From assembly GCF_000744255.1 (NCBI RefSeq), contig NZ_JQLO01000001.1:2480001-2544000 (forward strand): a DNA stretch of 64,000 nucleotides, in the 5' to 3' direction. How positions within the stretch are numbered: position 1 is the first letter of the stretch; the number at the start of each line of letters is the position of its first letter. Both the position numbers and the translations under genes were made by a program. The stretch comes from Carnobacterium divergens DSM 20623. Its GTDB lineage: Bacteria; Bacillota; Bacilli; Lactobacillales; Carnobacteriaceae. Shown piece by piece: positions 9,099 through 17,409 of the stretch. A model generated the notes under the pieces. It searched no databases. It saw only the letters and a program-made list of their open reading frames with translations, and was not told where the DNA came from.

Positions 9099-9115
9099 GT
9101 TACGCATCTGTAACA
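9099..9115 (+). promoter_or_regulatory. WalR box upstream of the NlpC/P60 gene
   Basis: TGTTAC-GCATC-TGTAAC matches the WalR consensus TGTWAH-N5-TGTWAH at every position. It lies 213 bp before the GTG start of the secreted hydrolase. An extended -10 (TGATACAAT, 9234-9242) lies between box and gene, leaving a leader of about 80 nt. WalRK controls peptidoglycan hydrolases in Bacilli, so the location makes sense. Confidence 0.7.
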
Positions 9116-9327
9116 ATCCATCCATTGAAAAGGGCTAAAACCCATCAAAACATAATTCATCCTTTAGTCCTATTTTAAAAATATTACATTTGTGAGTCAT
9201 CTTTGAGAATTGCTAGGCGTTGAGGTGAGGGTATGATACAATATTTTAAGGTTAAATAACCGCTAAAATTTAAACATAAACTTAAAAAATATACCTATAA
9301 AAACAACGACATTTGGAGGAATTTAGT

Positions 9328-10521
9328 GTGAAAAACAGAATCATGACCTTTGTATTAGCAGGAACGTTGACATTATCAGCTTTAGCAGCACCAATTAGCG
9401 CATTAGCAGACGACTTATCTGAAAAAATTGAACAACAAAATTCAAAAATTAGTGACTTATCAGGTCAACAAAAAGAAGCAACAACAAGTTTAGAAGCTGT
9501 TACAAAAGAAATCGTAGTAGCAGAAGAAAAAGCAAAAACATTGGTTGCACAAAGTGAAGCGACTCAAAAAGAAAAAGAGAAATTAGAAGCAGAAATCAAT
9601 GATTTAACTGCTAAAATTGACCAAAGAACAGAACAATTGAAAAAACAAGCAAGATCAGTACAAGTAAATGATGGAGATAGCTACATAGATTTCATTATCT
9701 CAGCTGAATCTTTATCTGATGTAATTGGCCGCGTTGATGTTGTTAGCCAAATGGTTTCAGCAAATCGTGAATTAGTTAAAGCACAAGCAGACGATAAAAA
9801 AGCAGTAGAAAGTAAAAAAGCAGAGACAGATTCTAAAATCGAAGAACAACGTCAAGTTTCTGGTGAATTAGAAAAGTTAAAAGGTGAGTTAGAAACGAAA
9901 AAAATCGCACAAGAATCAGCAGTTGCAACTCTTGCAGCAAGTAAAGCTACAGCAGAAGGCGAACGTGATCAATTCTTAGCTGAAAAAGCAGATGCTGAGA
10001 AAAAAGCAGCTGACCTAAAAGCACAACAAGAAGCTGCTGCTAAAGCTCCAAAAGCAGTTCCAACTTCAACCGAAACATCAAAAACAGAAACAGCAAATAC
10101 CAATAATGCACCTGCAGTTGATCCAGGCGCAGGTAGCGTTTCTGGAAATACTATTTCAGCAGCCGAAGGAGCAGCAGTTGTTGCTGAAGCAGCACGTTAT
10201 CTAGGCGTTCCTTACGTATGGGGTGGGAAAAGTCCTGCAGGATTTGATTGTTCTGGTTTAACAGGCTATGCATTTAGTCGTGTTCTAGGAAAATCAATCG
10301 GTGGTTATACAGTTCCTCAAGAATCATCAGGTGTTCAAGTGTCAATGGGCGCTTTACAAGCTGGAGATTTGTTGTTCTGGGGACCTCGTGGAGCTACTCA
10401 TCACGTTGCAATTTATGCAGGTGGTGGACAATACATTCATGCTCCACAAACAGGAGACGTTGTGAAATACCAAAGTATCAGCGGATATGCACCTTCATTT
10501 GCAGTTCGTGTTGTAAAATAA
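9328..10521 (+). CDS. Secreted NlpC/P60 endopeptidase with coiled-coil N-terminus (SagA/PcsB/CwlO type)
   Basis: A 397-aa secreted peptidoglycan endopeptidase. GTG at 9328 is the start, because GGAGG lies 8 nt upstream and the longer open frame would place the RBS inside the gene. A signal peptide (VKNRIMTFVLAGTLTLSALA) ends near ALA-DD. A long coiled coil covers about residues 30-240, then an Ala/Thr-rich linker, then an NlpC/P60 domain with C308 (GFDCSGL), H358 or H359 (HHVAIY) and H371 (HAPQ). The layout is that of Enterococcus SagA, Streptococcus PcsB and Bacillus CwlO; PcsB and CwlO are switched on by FtsEX. A perfect WalR box lies upstream. Confidence 0.93.
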   Translation: MKNRIMTFVLAGTLTLSALAAPISALADDLSEKIEQQNSKISDLSGQQKEATTSLEAVTKEIVVAEEKAKTLVAQSEATQKEKEKLEAEINDLTAKIDQRTEQLKKQARSVQVNDGDSYIDFIISAESLSDVIGRVDVVSQMVSANRELVKAQADDKKAVESKKAETDSKIEEQRQVSGELEKLKGELETKKIAQESAVATLAASKATAEGERDQFLAEKADAEKKAADLKAQQEAAAKAPKAVPTSTETSKTETANTNNAPAVDPGAGSVSGNTISAAEGAAVVAEAARYLGVPYVWGGKSPAGFDCSGLTGYAFSRVLGKSIGGYTVPQESSGVQVSMGALQAGDLLFWGPRGATHHVAIYAGGGQYIHAPQTGDVVKYQSISGYAPSFAVRVVK

Positions 10522-10529
10522 AACAATTG

Positions 10530-10569
10530 AAAGCCAGTAGCTGATCGTTATTCAGTTACTGGCTTTTTT
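10530..10569 (+). terminator. Terminator after NlpC/P60 gene
   Basis: AAAGCCAGTA-CTGA pairs with TCAG-TACTGGCTTT, followed by TTTTT. Confidence 0.88.
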
Positions 10570-10651
10570 AGTTAAAGCAAAAAGTCAGCTTTTTATGTAT
10601 AAGAGCAGTATACTAAAAGTAGTGTATCAGTGAAGGTAGGAGGAACAAAAA

Positions 10652-11644
10652 ATGAAATTAAGTGTCTTAGACCAAGCTCCTGTAACTGCAGGGAATCAAA
10701 GTGCGGGGGCAATTATAAAAGCCGTGGAATTAGCGTTACTAGCAGATGAATTAGGATATCATCGCATGTGGTTAGCAGAACATCACAACACAACAACCTT
10801 CGCAAGTTCAGCTCCTGAGATTATCATTGCATATTTATCTAGTTTGACTAAAAACCTCAGATTAGGGACAGGTGGAACGATGATGATGCACTATTCACCA
10901 CTAAAAATGGCAGAAGTATTTAAAACACTAAGTGCATTGAATCCAGGGAAAATTGATTTTGGTGTTGGAAGAGCGCCAGGTGGAGATATGAAGGCTATTT
11001 ATGCATTATCAGAAGGTGCACGTCCTGAGTTGCGTTATCTATATAAAAAATTAGAAACAACCTTAGAGTTAATTAAAGATGCGCTTCCTAGTGATTCGCT
11101 GTATCAAGAAACAATCGCTTCTCCAAGTCAAATAGTATTACCCGAAGCGTGGCTATTAGGATCAAGTGGAGACAGCGCTAGAGAAGCTGCTAGAATGGGT
11201 GTTGGCTATTCTTTTGCTCAATTTTTTATGGGGTCTTTATCAAAAGAAATACTGGATTTGTACAAATCAAGATTTCAGCCGTCTGATTTTATGGAAAAAC
11301 CAGAAATCAATGTTGCTTATTTAGCAACGGTTGCAGAAAGTTTGGAAGAAGCAGAGTATGAGGCAGCACCAGCCGATATTCAACGTTTGATGATGGCTAA
11401 AGGTGAAAAACCAGTTATTTTAACACCTGAAGCAGCAAAAAGCTTGCCTTTAACAGAGCTAGATCGAATGAAAATCCAAGAAAATCGCAAAATCCACTTA
11501 GTAGGAACACCGGCTGTCGTTGCTGATAAATTACTTCAAGAAGGAACAACGTATGGTTTTGATGAAGCGATGATTGTGAGTATTACTCATAGCCAAGAAA
11601 AGCGGTTAAACACGTATCGATTATTAGCGAAAGAAATGATATAA
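10652..11644 (+). CDS. Luciferase-like flavin-dependent oxidoreductase
   Basis: A 330-aa LLM-class TIM-barrel flavoprotein using FMNH2 or F420-like chemistry, of the MsnO8/YhbW-type subgroup. Seen are KLSVLDQAPVTAG at the N-terminus, the RMWLAEHHNTTTFASSAPEI segment (about 41-60) and GTGGTMMMHYSPLKMAE (about 80-96). RBS GGAGGA precedes the ATG. It is a single gene between two terminators, so context gives no substrate. Many close relatives are annotated only as putative monooxygenases. Confidence 0.88.
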   Translation: MKLSVLDQAPVTAGNQSAGAIIKAVELALLADELGYHRMWLAEHHNTTTFASSAPEIIIAYLSSLTKNLRLGTGGTMMMHYSPLKMAEVFKTLSALNPGKIDFGVGRAPGGDMKAIYALSEGARPELRYLYKKLETTLELIKDALPSDSLYQETIASPSQIVLPEAWLLGSSGDSAREAARMGVGYSFAQFFMGSLSKEILDLYKSRFQPSDFMEKPEINVAYLATVAESLEEAEYEAAPADIQRLMMAKGEKPVILTPEAAKSLPLTELDRMKIQENRKIHLVGTPAVVADKLLQEGTTYGFDEAMIVSITHSQEKRLNTYRLLAKEMI

Positions 11645-11645
11645 A

Positions 11646-11689
11646 AAATACCAACTAAGTAAATAAATTTTACTTAGTTGGTATTTTTA
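11646..11689. terminator. Bidirectional terminator
   Basis: AATACCAACTAAGTAAA pairs with TTTACTTAGTTGGTATT, with A-run before and T-run after. It serves the oxidoreductase gene and the convergent membrane-protein operon. Confidence 0.9.
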
Positions 11690-12534
11690 GGTTCATTCGT
11701 TTTTCTTTGATAGGCAATTTTCATTTCAACAAAATAAGGTTCAATACTTTCAATGAGCCCCGAGCGCCCAATTGTTTTACATTTGCCCCCATGAAGGATG
11801 CAACTGACAGGTAAAAGCTGATAATTTTCTTGCAAGTCATGAATATCAAAGGTTCCGACAGTTTCAATGCTGCCGATAAGTTGTTGATCTAGGATATTTA
11901 ATCCGGCGTAAACGTGCAGTTGATTTTCCTCTGTCACTATTTTATAAGAAGGAATTAAGGCGTGAGTTCCGATAGCATCAAATGCAATTAGATTGCTTTT
12001 TTTTAGGAAATCGGTTACTTGTTGATCATTTAGCCCTTGATAATTTTCTTGAATGTGATGGGTTTCAAGCAAATGATCCGCGATATGTTTGAGGACTTCT
12101 CGTTGAGCATCGGTACTAGTTAGCGTTGCAGAAATCAGATTGTTCTGATCATAAATTCCAACAGGGTCATACATAACAGGAGTCCCCGGTTGTGTATGAA
12201 AAGGATTAGGAGAAATGGGTGCTGAAATATCGGCATCTTTAGGTTTTCCACCAAATATTTTTTCAATATGGGGAGAAATGTCTCCTTTAACCGTTTTGGA
12301 TGTAAAGTAGTAAACAAGATTTAAAATTGAAAAATAAAGAAGCACGAGAAAAATCAGTGCAAATAAAAAGCCACGCAAGTAAAGCTGATTTTTAAATAAT
12401 TGAATCGCTAAATGCAACAAATACCAATTCCCAATAAATCCCATTATCGTATAAATCTGATTTTTCAACTTAAGATTAAAGTTAAAAAAACCTAAATAAT
12501 GATTGATAGCATCAAATAAACTAAACATGAACAT
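11674..12534 (-). CDS. Uncharacterised 286-aa membrane protein
   Basis: Two or three hydrophobic segments lie within residues 20-75 (LLHLAIQLF, GFLFALIFLVLLYFSILNLVYYF), followed by a soluble region of about 200 residues with no motif I recognise beyond a Pro-rich linker (SAPISPNPFHTQPGTP). It resembles conserved but unnamed membrane proteins seen next to cell-wall genes in Lactobacillales. It is the second gene of a two-gene unit: the Ser/Thr-rich gene ends 11 bp upstream, and AGGAGATG supplies its RBS. A cell-envelope role is inferred from that partner only. Confidence 0.75.
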   Translation of the reverse strand: MFMFSLFDAINHYLGFFNFNLKLKNQIYTIMGFIGNWYLLHLAIQLFKNQLYLRGFLFALIFLVLLYFSILNLVYYFTSKTVKGDISPHIEKIFGGKPKDADISAPISPNPFHTQPGTPVMYDPVGIYDQNNLISATLTSTDAQREVLKHIADHLLETHHIQENYQGLNDQQVTDFLKKSNLIAFDAIGTHALIPSYKIVTEENQLHVYAGLNILDQQLIGSIETVGTFDIHDLQENYQLLPVSCILHGGKCKTIGRSGLIESIEPYFVEMKIAYQRKTNEPKNTN

Positions 12535-12545
12535 TCATCTCCTTT

Positions 12546-12995
12546 CTATTGATTAGCTGTTGGATTTGTCGTATTTGTTTGTTGCTGAGTTGTATCTTTT
12601 TGTGTATTCGGCGTTTGATTAGATTGACTAGAGTCAGTCGAGCTATCAGTGGGAGCAGACTCACTTGTACTTGTGTCACTTGTTGCAGGCTCTTTTTGAC
12701 TAGAATCCGCTGTGCTGTCAGAAGTTTTACCATCTTCTGTGGAGTCCTTTTTCGTAGGTTCTTCTGAGCTTTTAGTTTCTGTTGAACTAGAAGAATTTTC
12801 AGACTCATTCTTTTCAGAAGTAGCGCTGTCTATTGTAGAAGAGTCTTTTTGAGTAGGTGTTTCTTGACTCTCTTTTTGTTCTTGCCTTGGTGCCGGAGGG
12901 CTAACCCGGTTTACAATCGTGTTCGTCGCACTTAGCCCGATAACGATTGAAACAATTGCAAATGGTGTTATAAAGGGTGGTGTTCGATAAGACAT
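12546..12995 (-). CDS. Small membrane-anchored Ser/Thr/Glu-rich surface protein
   Basis: A 149-aa protein with one N-terminal hydrophobic segment (FITPFAIVSIVIGLSATNTIV) followed by about 120 residues of extracellular-type low-complexity sequence rich in Ser, Thr, Asp, Glu, Gln and Asn, with no Cys. The ATG at 12995 is preceded by AGAAGG at 7 nt; the longer open frame has no RBS. It looks like a tethered disordered stalk. It is co-transcribed with the 286-aa membrane protein. No enzymatic domain is visible. Confidence 0.75.
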   Translation of the reverse strand: MSYRTPPFITPFAIVSIVIGLSATNTIVNRVSPPAPRQEQKESQETPTQKDSSTIDSATSEKNESENSSSSTETKSSEEPTKKDSTEDGKTSDSTADSSQKEPATSDTSTSESAPTDSSTDSSQSNQTPNTQKDTTQQQTNTTNPTANQ

Positions 12996-13090
12996 AATTA
13001 AACCTTCTTTTCTTTTTGTCATTCCTATTTAGTGTAGCATATGTTTTTCAAAGGAATCGTGAATCTTTTCTTAATAAAGCAATAAGATTG

Positions 13091-13933
13091 TTAAAATAAT
13101 TCTAAATCCAGCTGTTGAGGCAAGAGTCCAATGAATGTTACATTCATTAATTTTTGCAAGCTTTTCCCGTTGCTTGCTGCGTGCCCTCCCGAGTTGTTAT
13201 TAAAGATAACAGCAACTTCATTTGATTCTTCTGTAAGCGTCAAAATATCCTGTTTAATACCTTCTAGTTCTGCTAAATTATAGTTGTAAAGAGTCCTTTT
13301 CTTTCGCCAATCAGGTCCAGAGGCATTCAACCAGCCATCAAAATTACGACCATGAAGACGATATAAAGTTAAGGCAGAGTTGGTTACTGATAAAACTTTA
13401 GGAACGCTGTTTGTTGGTGTTTGAGGTTGATCAACTACTGTGTGAATAAAGTTGAGTTCCTTTAATAATTGAAGAGTTTGTTGCTGATAGTCAATGGAAT
13501 ACCAAGTGTTGTTGCGGAATTCAATTGCAACTGGCAAATCTTTCATCCAAATTCGAATGTTTCTCAAGTAGGCAACATGTTCTTTTGTACAGGCGAAATA
13601 CGGTGGAAATTGAAAAAGAACGGCTTTCAACCGATTTGCTGAAACCATGGGTTCAAAAGTAGCTAAGTAAGTGTCGAACATGTTTTTCTCACTCGGATAG
13701 AAATCACTCCAGTCACGATGTTTAGTCATGGTTTGCAGTGCTTTAGGTATGAATTGAAAAGTGTTAGGCGTTTTTGCTAACCAACTTTCAATACTCGAAA
13801 TAGCGGGCAATGCGTAAAAACTTGTATCCAATTCTACAAATGGGAAATGAGACGCGTAGTTTTCCAATTTTTGTTGTTTGTTTAAAATCAATGTTTCGTG
13901 GTCTCCCCAACCCGTTAAACCAATGGTAATCAT
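13091..13933 (-). CDS. DUF72 family protein
   Basis: A 280-aa TIM-barrel-like protein of DUF72 (YecE family), full length. Family features are the N-terminal GLTGWGDH, ASHFPFVELDTSFYALP (about 28-44), FQFIPKALQTMTKHRDW and AIEFRNNTWYS. Its biochemical role is unknown. It is a single gene, minus strand, upstream of and divergent from the exopolysaccharide operon. Confidence 0.9.
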   Translation of the reverse strand: MITIGLTGWGDHETLILNKQQKLENYASHFPFVELDTSFYALPAISSIESWLAKTPNTFQFIPKALQTMTKHRDWSDFYPSEKNMFDTYLATFEPMVSANRLKAVLFQFPPYFACTKEHVAYLRNIRIWMKDLPVAIEFRNNTWYSIDYQQQTLQLLKELNFIHTVVDQPQTPTNSVPKVLSVTNSALTLYRLHGRNFDGWLNASGPDWRKKRTLYNYNLAELEGIKQDILTLTEESNEVAVIFNNNSGGHAASNGKSLQKLMNVTFIGLLPQQLDLELF

Positions 13934-14061
13934 AAAATACCCCCTATTTTATTGGATTCTTACTATTATTGTAACGCAACTTTATGGAAATTGAAAAGAA
14001 AGGCAGGGAATTATTTCCTAGGAAATAATCCTCTTTAAAAGGAAAGCGTTTCAAGTGAAAG

Positions 14062-14101
14062 ATTATCAGTTTTCTACTGGGCATCAATAAAAACTGATAA
14101 T
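14062..14101. promoter_or_regulatory. 12-bp inverted repeat upstream of the exopolysaccharide operon
   Basis: ATTATCAGTTTT (14062-14073) and AAAACTGATAAT (14090-14101) are perfect inverted repeats separated by 16 nt. No T-run follows, so a terminator is unlikely, and the site lies in the divergent promoter region between DUF72 and the thioredoxin gene. A second GAAA-GCG-TTTC dyad lies just upstream at 14043-14053. An operator role is inferred. Confidence 0.45.
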
Positions 14102-14243
14102 AATATCAGGTTCTTTTTATGTTAAGATGTACTGTAAAACTTTGTGCATTTTTAGGAGTAAAGGAATCAAAAATGCTTTAAATCCACATTTTTAAGTATC
14201 TATGATAAACTTTTACTATTAAGATAACATGGGGGCAGAAAAT

Positions 14244-14675
14244 ATGAAAAAATGGTTGGGATTTTTGATAATTGGACTTGTTTTGTTAGGAATAGTAGGC
14301 ATGATGGTATTTAAAACAAATCAGAAAAGTGAAGAGAAGTTAGTCACTATCAATAATCAAGCCTTTTTAAATGTAGTTGATACTAAAAAAAGTGGGATTT
14401 TTTATATTGGACGTCCAACCTGCGCTCATTGTCAGGCCTTTCAACCTAAATTGGAAGAAGCGTTAGAAGCGACTAATAAACAGATTTTCTACTATAATAC
14501 GGATGAAGCTAAAAAAGAAGACAATGTAGCATTTGAAAGAATTATTAAAGCAACTAGTATTTCTTCTGTTCCGGTGGTAATTGTGGTAAAAAACGGTGTT
14601 GTTATCAAAAAATTAGCAGAGTATAAAGATCAAGCAAAAATTGAAGCTTTCTTAAAAAATGAAGCAACGTTATAA
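14244..14675 (+). CDS. Membrane-anchored thioredoxin-like protein (PedC/BrcD type)
   Basis: A 143-aa extracytoplasmic thioredoxin-fold protein. An N-terminal anchor (residues 3-23) is followed by FYIGRPTCAHCQAF, with the CxxC at C60-C63, and a cis-Pro loop (SSVPVVIV, about P109). GGGGGC lies 7 nt before the ATG at 14244; an in-frame ATG at 14229 has no RBS. The family includes bacteriocin transport accessory proteins, but here it heads the exopolysaccharide operon, 18 bp before the GH8 gene, and may keep thiols of exported partners in order. A homologue of similar size sits in the bacteriocin-like locus at 26725-27183. Confidence 0.83.
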   Translation: MKKWLGFLIIGLVLLGIVGMMVFKTNQKSEEKLVTINNQAFLNVVDTKKSGIFYIGRPTCAHCQAFQPKLEEALEATNKQIFYYNTDEAKKEDNVAFERIIKATSISSVPVVIVVKNGVVIKKLAEYKDQAKIEAFLKNEATL

Positions 14676-14693
14676 AAAAGAGGAGCAATAACT

Positions 14694-15860
14694 ATGAAAA
14701 AGAGTCATTATTTTCTGATTAGCGGTTTGTTAATAATTTTTTTAGTGATTGGCCTTATTTTATTAGTTCTATTACCTAAATCATCTCCTTCACAACAAAA
14801 TAATTCCTCAAGTGAGGCCTCAATCATCATGAAAGAAGAGCAGACAATTAAACCTAAAAATCATTTTGGAACAAAGGACAATCAACATGAGCAAGCACTG
14901 AATCAGTTTATACAAACTAAAATGACAAGTGAGTATGGGATTGTTACCAATTATATAGATACCGATCAAGTAGCGGAAACCGCAACTGGTCATGAGATTT
15001 TAAGTGAATCTGCAGGCTTAATGTTGCGTTATTTAGCTTTAACTGGCCAGAAAAAAGAATTTGGCAATGAATGGAATTTAACCCTTAAAACAGTCGATGA
15101 TGGAACTCAATTTAGTTATCGATACAGTCCTAAGTTAGCCAAACGATATGACGTGAACGCGTCGGTGGATGATTTGCGTATTTTGCGTAGTTTGAAAGAA
15201 GCAGGGAGTAAATTTCATGATATTGAGTACGAAAAAGATTTTGAAAAATATGCTAATCGCTTCATCAAAACATCCATTAAAGAGAATGAACTTTATGATT
15301 TTTATGACAGCAAAACAAAGATGAATAATGATTTTATTACGTTATGTTATATCGATTTAAAAACAATCAGTCTGTTACCAGGCAATCAAACAAAGTTGCT
15401 AGAAAATCAGACAACTATTCTTCAAAATGGCTATCTAGGAGATACCTTCCCATTTTATAAAACTCGCTTTAATTATTCAAAAAATGATTATCAAGATAGT
15501 GCTGAAATCAATGTCATTGAGTCATTATTAGCGATTCTACATCTAAGCGAAGTGGGTTTACAAGAGCAAGCGAGTATTGATTATTTAAAAGAACAAGTAA
15601 ATGACGGTACCTTATCGAATCGTTACGATAGCAAAGGCAAGCCAATTGATTTAAACCAATCACCAGCGGCATATGGCATTGCGGCAATGATTGCCTCAGA
15701 AGCTGGAGATGAAGAATTTTATTTAACGGCGATGAATAAAATGGAAACTTATCAAATTATGGATGAAGCAAGCCCGTTATATGGCGGTTACGGGGATACA
15801 GAGACAAACCAAGTCTATTCATTTAACAATTTAATTGCATTATTAGCGTATCAATATTAA
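14694..15860 (+). CDS. Glycoside hydrolase family 8 protein, membrane-anchored
   Basis: A 388-aa GH8 (alpha/alpha)6-barrel enzyme with an N-terminal membrane anchor (residues 7-27) and a Ser/Asn-rich linker. EILSESAGLMLRYLAL around E105 corresponds to the catalytic-acid region of GH8 endoglucanases, and ASVDDLRILRSLKEAG (D159/D160) to the DxDLxxAxAL block. In cellulose and related exopolysaccharide operons the GH8 (BcsZ, Listeria PssZ type) trims or releases the nascent polymer outside the cell. Second gene of the operon with a strong RBS (GAGGAG). Substrate inferred from context only. Confidence 0.85.
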   Translation: MKKSHYFLISGLLIIFLVIGLILLVLLPKSSPSQQNNSSSEASIIMKEEQTIKPKNHFGTKDNQHEQALNQFIQTKMTSEYGIVTNYIDTDQVAETATGHEILSESAGLMLRYLALTGQKKEFGNEWNLTLKTVDDGTQFSYRYSPKLAKRYDVNASVDDLRILRSLKEAGSKFHDIEYEKDFEKYANRFIKTSIKENELYDFYDSKTKMNNDFITLCYIDLKTISLLPGNQTKLLENQTTILQNGYLGDTFPFYKTRFNYSKNDYQDSAEINVIESLLAILHLSEVGLQEQASIDYLKEQVNDGTLSNRYDSKGKPIDLNQSPAAYGIAAMIASEAGDEEFYLTAMNKMETYQIMDEASPLYGGYGDTETNQVYSFNNLIALLAYQY

Positions 15861-15893
15861 ATCACACTGAAATAAGGATAAGAGGGTGACTTT

Positions 15894-17405
15894 TTGAAAA
15901 AAGGATTACGAGTGATTAGTAACGAATATACAAAAGCGGTTAACTTTCTTGATCGTTTTATTTCGCCCGCGGTATTCAGTGCGTGTTTAGTAGCGATTAT
16001 TGCAGGAATCGTTTTGTTTGTTCCTCCTTATAACGGAATTGCAGATAATGGTGATTTTTTTAGGATGATTTATAGTAATGGTCTGTATCATTTACCAGGC
16101 TATTCAGATCATTATTTTGTAGATGTTGTTAAAAAGTTAGGAATTATGCAGTATTACAATGAAAATATAGCGACGATTTTTTCTTCGCAACCATTATTTA
16201 TTAAATTAGCGATTTTTGTAAACAAGCTTTTTTATAGTCAAACAATTTTTGACCTACGATTTATGGGATTGATTTATTATGTGTTCTATTTAGGTGGTAT
16301 TTATTTATTAGTAGAAGGATTAACGTATCGTGTAGCGAGTAATAAAGCTTACTTGATTGGGTTGATCACGGTATTTATTTTCGGAGATACTGCGTATACA
16401 GTTTATTTCAACTCACTGTACAGTGAACCCATTATATTTATAGCGATGCTCTATATCATCAGTGGGACATTATTACTATACCGTCATCGCTATAATGACA
16501 CAGCAATGGTGACCTTGGTGACAGTCAGTTCGATTATTTTAGTAACGGTTAAGCAGCAAAATGCACCACTAGCAATTTGTTTGGCTTTTCTTTATATCGC
16601 ATTTTGGTTTGTTCGCAAGGAACGTTTTTATCGAATTGGAGTAGCTGCTGGATTGGTTCTCGTTTTAATTTCTGGTGTGGCTACATACAAACTAATCACT
16701 TCTGAATTTGAAAAAATCAACCAATACCAATCATTGACGCGAGGCGTTTTATTAGAATCAAAAGAACCCGAAGCGGCTTTAGCAGATGGGGATGTGAGTG
16801 AACAATACGCGTTGTTAAAAGGCAATACTTTTTTTCAAAAATACAAGGCAATTGATGTAAACAGTCCATATTTGTTTAAGCATTTTTATAATGAATATGG
16901 ATTTGGTTGGATTTTAAAACATTATCTCTTTCATCCAGATGAACTGTTTACCCTATTAGATATTGCGGCTCGTGATATTCATGAAGTGCAACCAAGAGAA
17001 ATGGGGAACTTTGAAGCCTCTGCCAAACGCCCAGCTCAAGCTCAAGTAACGTATTTTACAGGCTATAGTTCGATTAAAAGAATGTTTTATCCTAAGACGA
17101 TTGGTTTTATTGTTATTTGGATGTTGGTGTATTTAGGAATATACGGCGTATCAGCGTATCAAAATTTTAAAGAAAAACGTTATCGTGGGCTTGTGCGTTA
17201 TGGGTTTATTATTGCCTTAATCACGATGGTTCCAGGAATTCTATTGATTTCTATTATTGGAGATGGAGATGCAGATTTAGCCAAACATCTTTTCCTAGTA
17301 GCCGTTATTTTTGATGGATTGACGTTAATGACGATTACGGATGTTTTAACGAATCATTTATGGTCGGATGAAGGCAACTTATTAAAGGATGAAAAGGGGC
17401 GCTAA
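15894..17405 (+). CDS. Polytopic membrane protein, likely GT-C-type glycosyltransferase
   Basis: A 503-aa protein with about 10-11 transmembrane segments. The first periplasmic-side loop after TM1 carries an acidic motif, GIADNGDFFRMI (about 47-58), in the position where GT-C glycosyltransferases keep their catalytic Asp. The start is TTG with AGAGGG 7 nt upstream. It lies between the GH8 and DUF2334 genes. I cannot name the family with certainty; a polymer-modifying transferase acting outside the membrane is the best reading. Confidence 0.72.
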   Translation: MKKGLRVISNEYTKAVNFLDRFISPAVFSACLVAIIAGIVLFVPPYNGIADNGDFFRMIYSNGLYHLPGYSDHYFVDVVKKLGIMQYYNENIATIFSSQPLFIKLAIFVNKLFYSQTIFDLRFMGLIYYVFYLGGIYLLVEGLTYRVASNKAYLIGLITVFIFGDTAYTVYFNSLYSEPIIFIAMLYIISGTLLLYRHRYNDTAMVTLVTVSSIILVTVKQQNAPLAICLAFLYIAFWFVRKERFYRIGVAAGLVLVLISGVATYKLITSEFEKINQYQSLTRGVLLESKEPEAALADGDVSEQYALLKGNTFFQKYKAIDVNSPYLFKHFYNEYGFGWILKHYLFHPDELFTLLDIAARDIHEVQPREMGNFEASAKRPAQAQVTYFTGYSSIKRMFYPKTIGFIVIWMLVYLGIYGVSAYQNFKEKRYRGLVRYGFIIALITMVPGILLISIIGDGDADLAKHLFLVAVIFDGLTLMTITDVLTNHLWSDEGNLLKDEKGR

Positions 17406-17409
17406 TGAA

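Noticed and set aside
12521-12808. Alternate-frame 95-codon ORF
   Set aside because: A shadow of the Ser/Thr-rich gene in another frame; repetitive codons keep it open.
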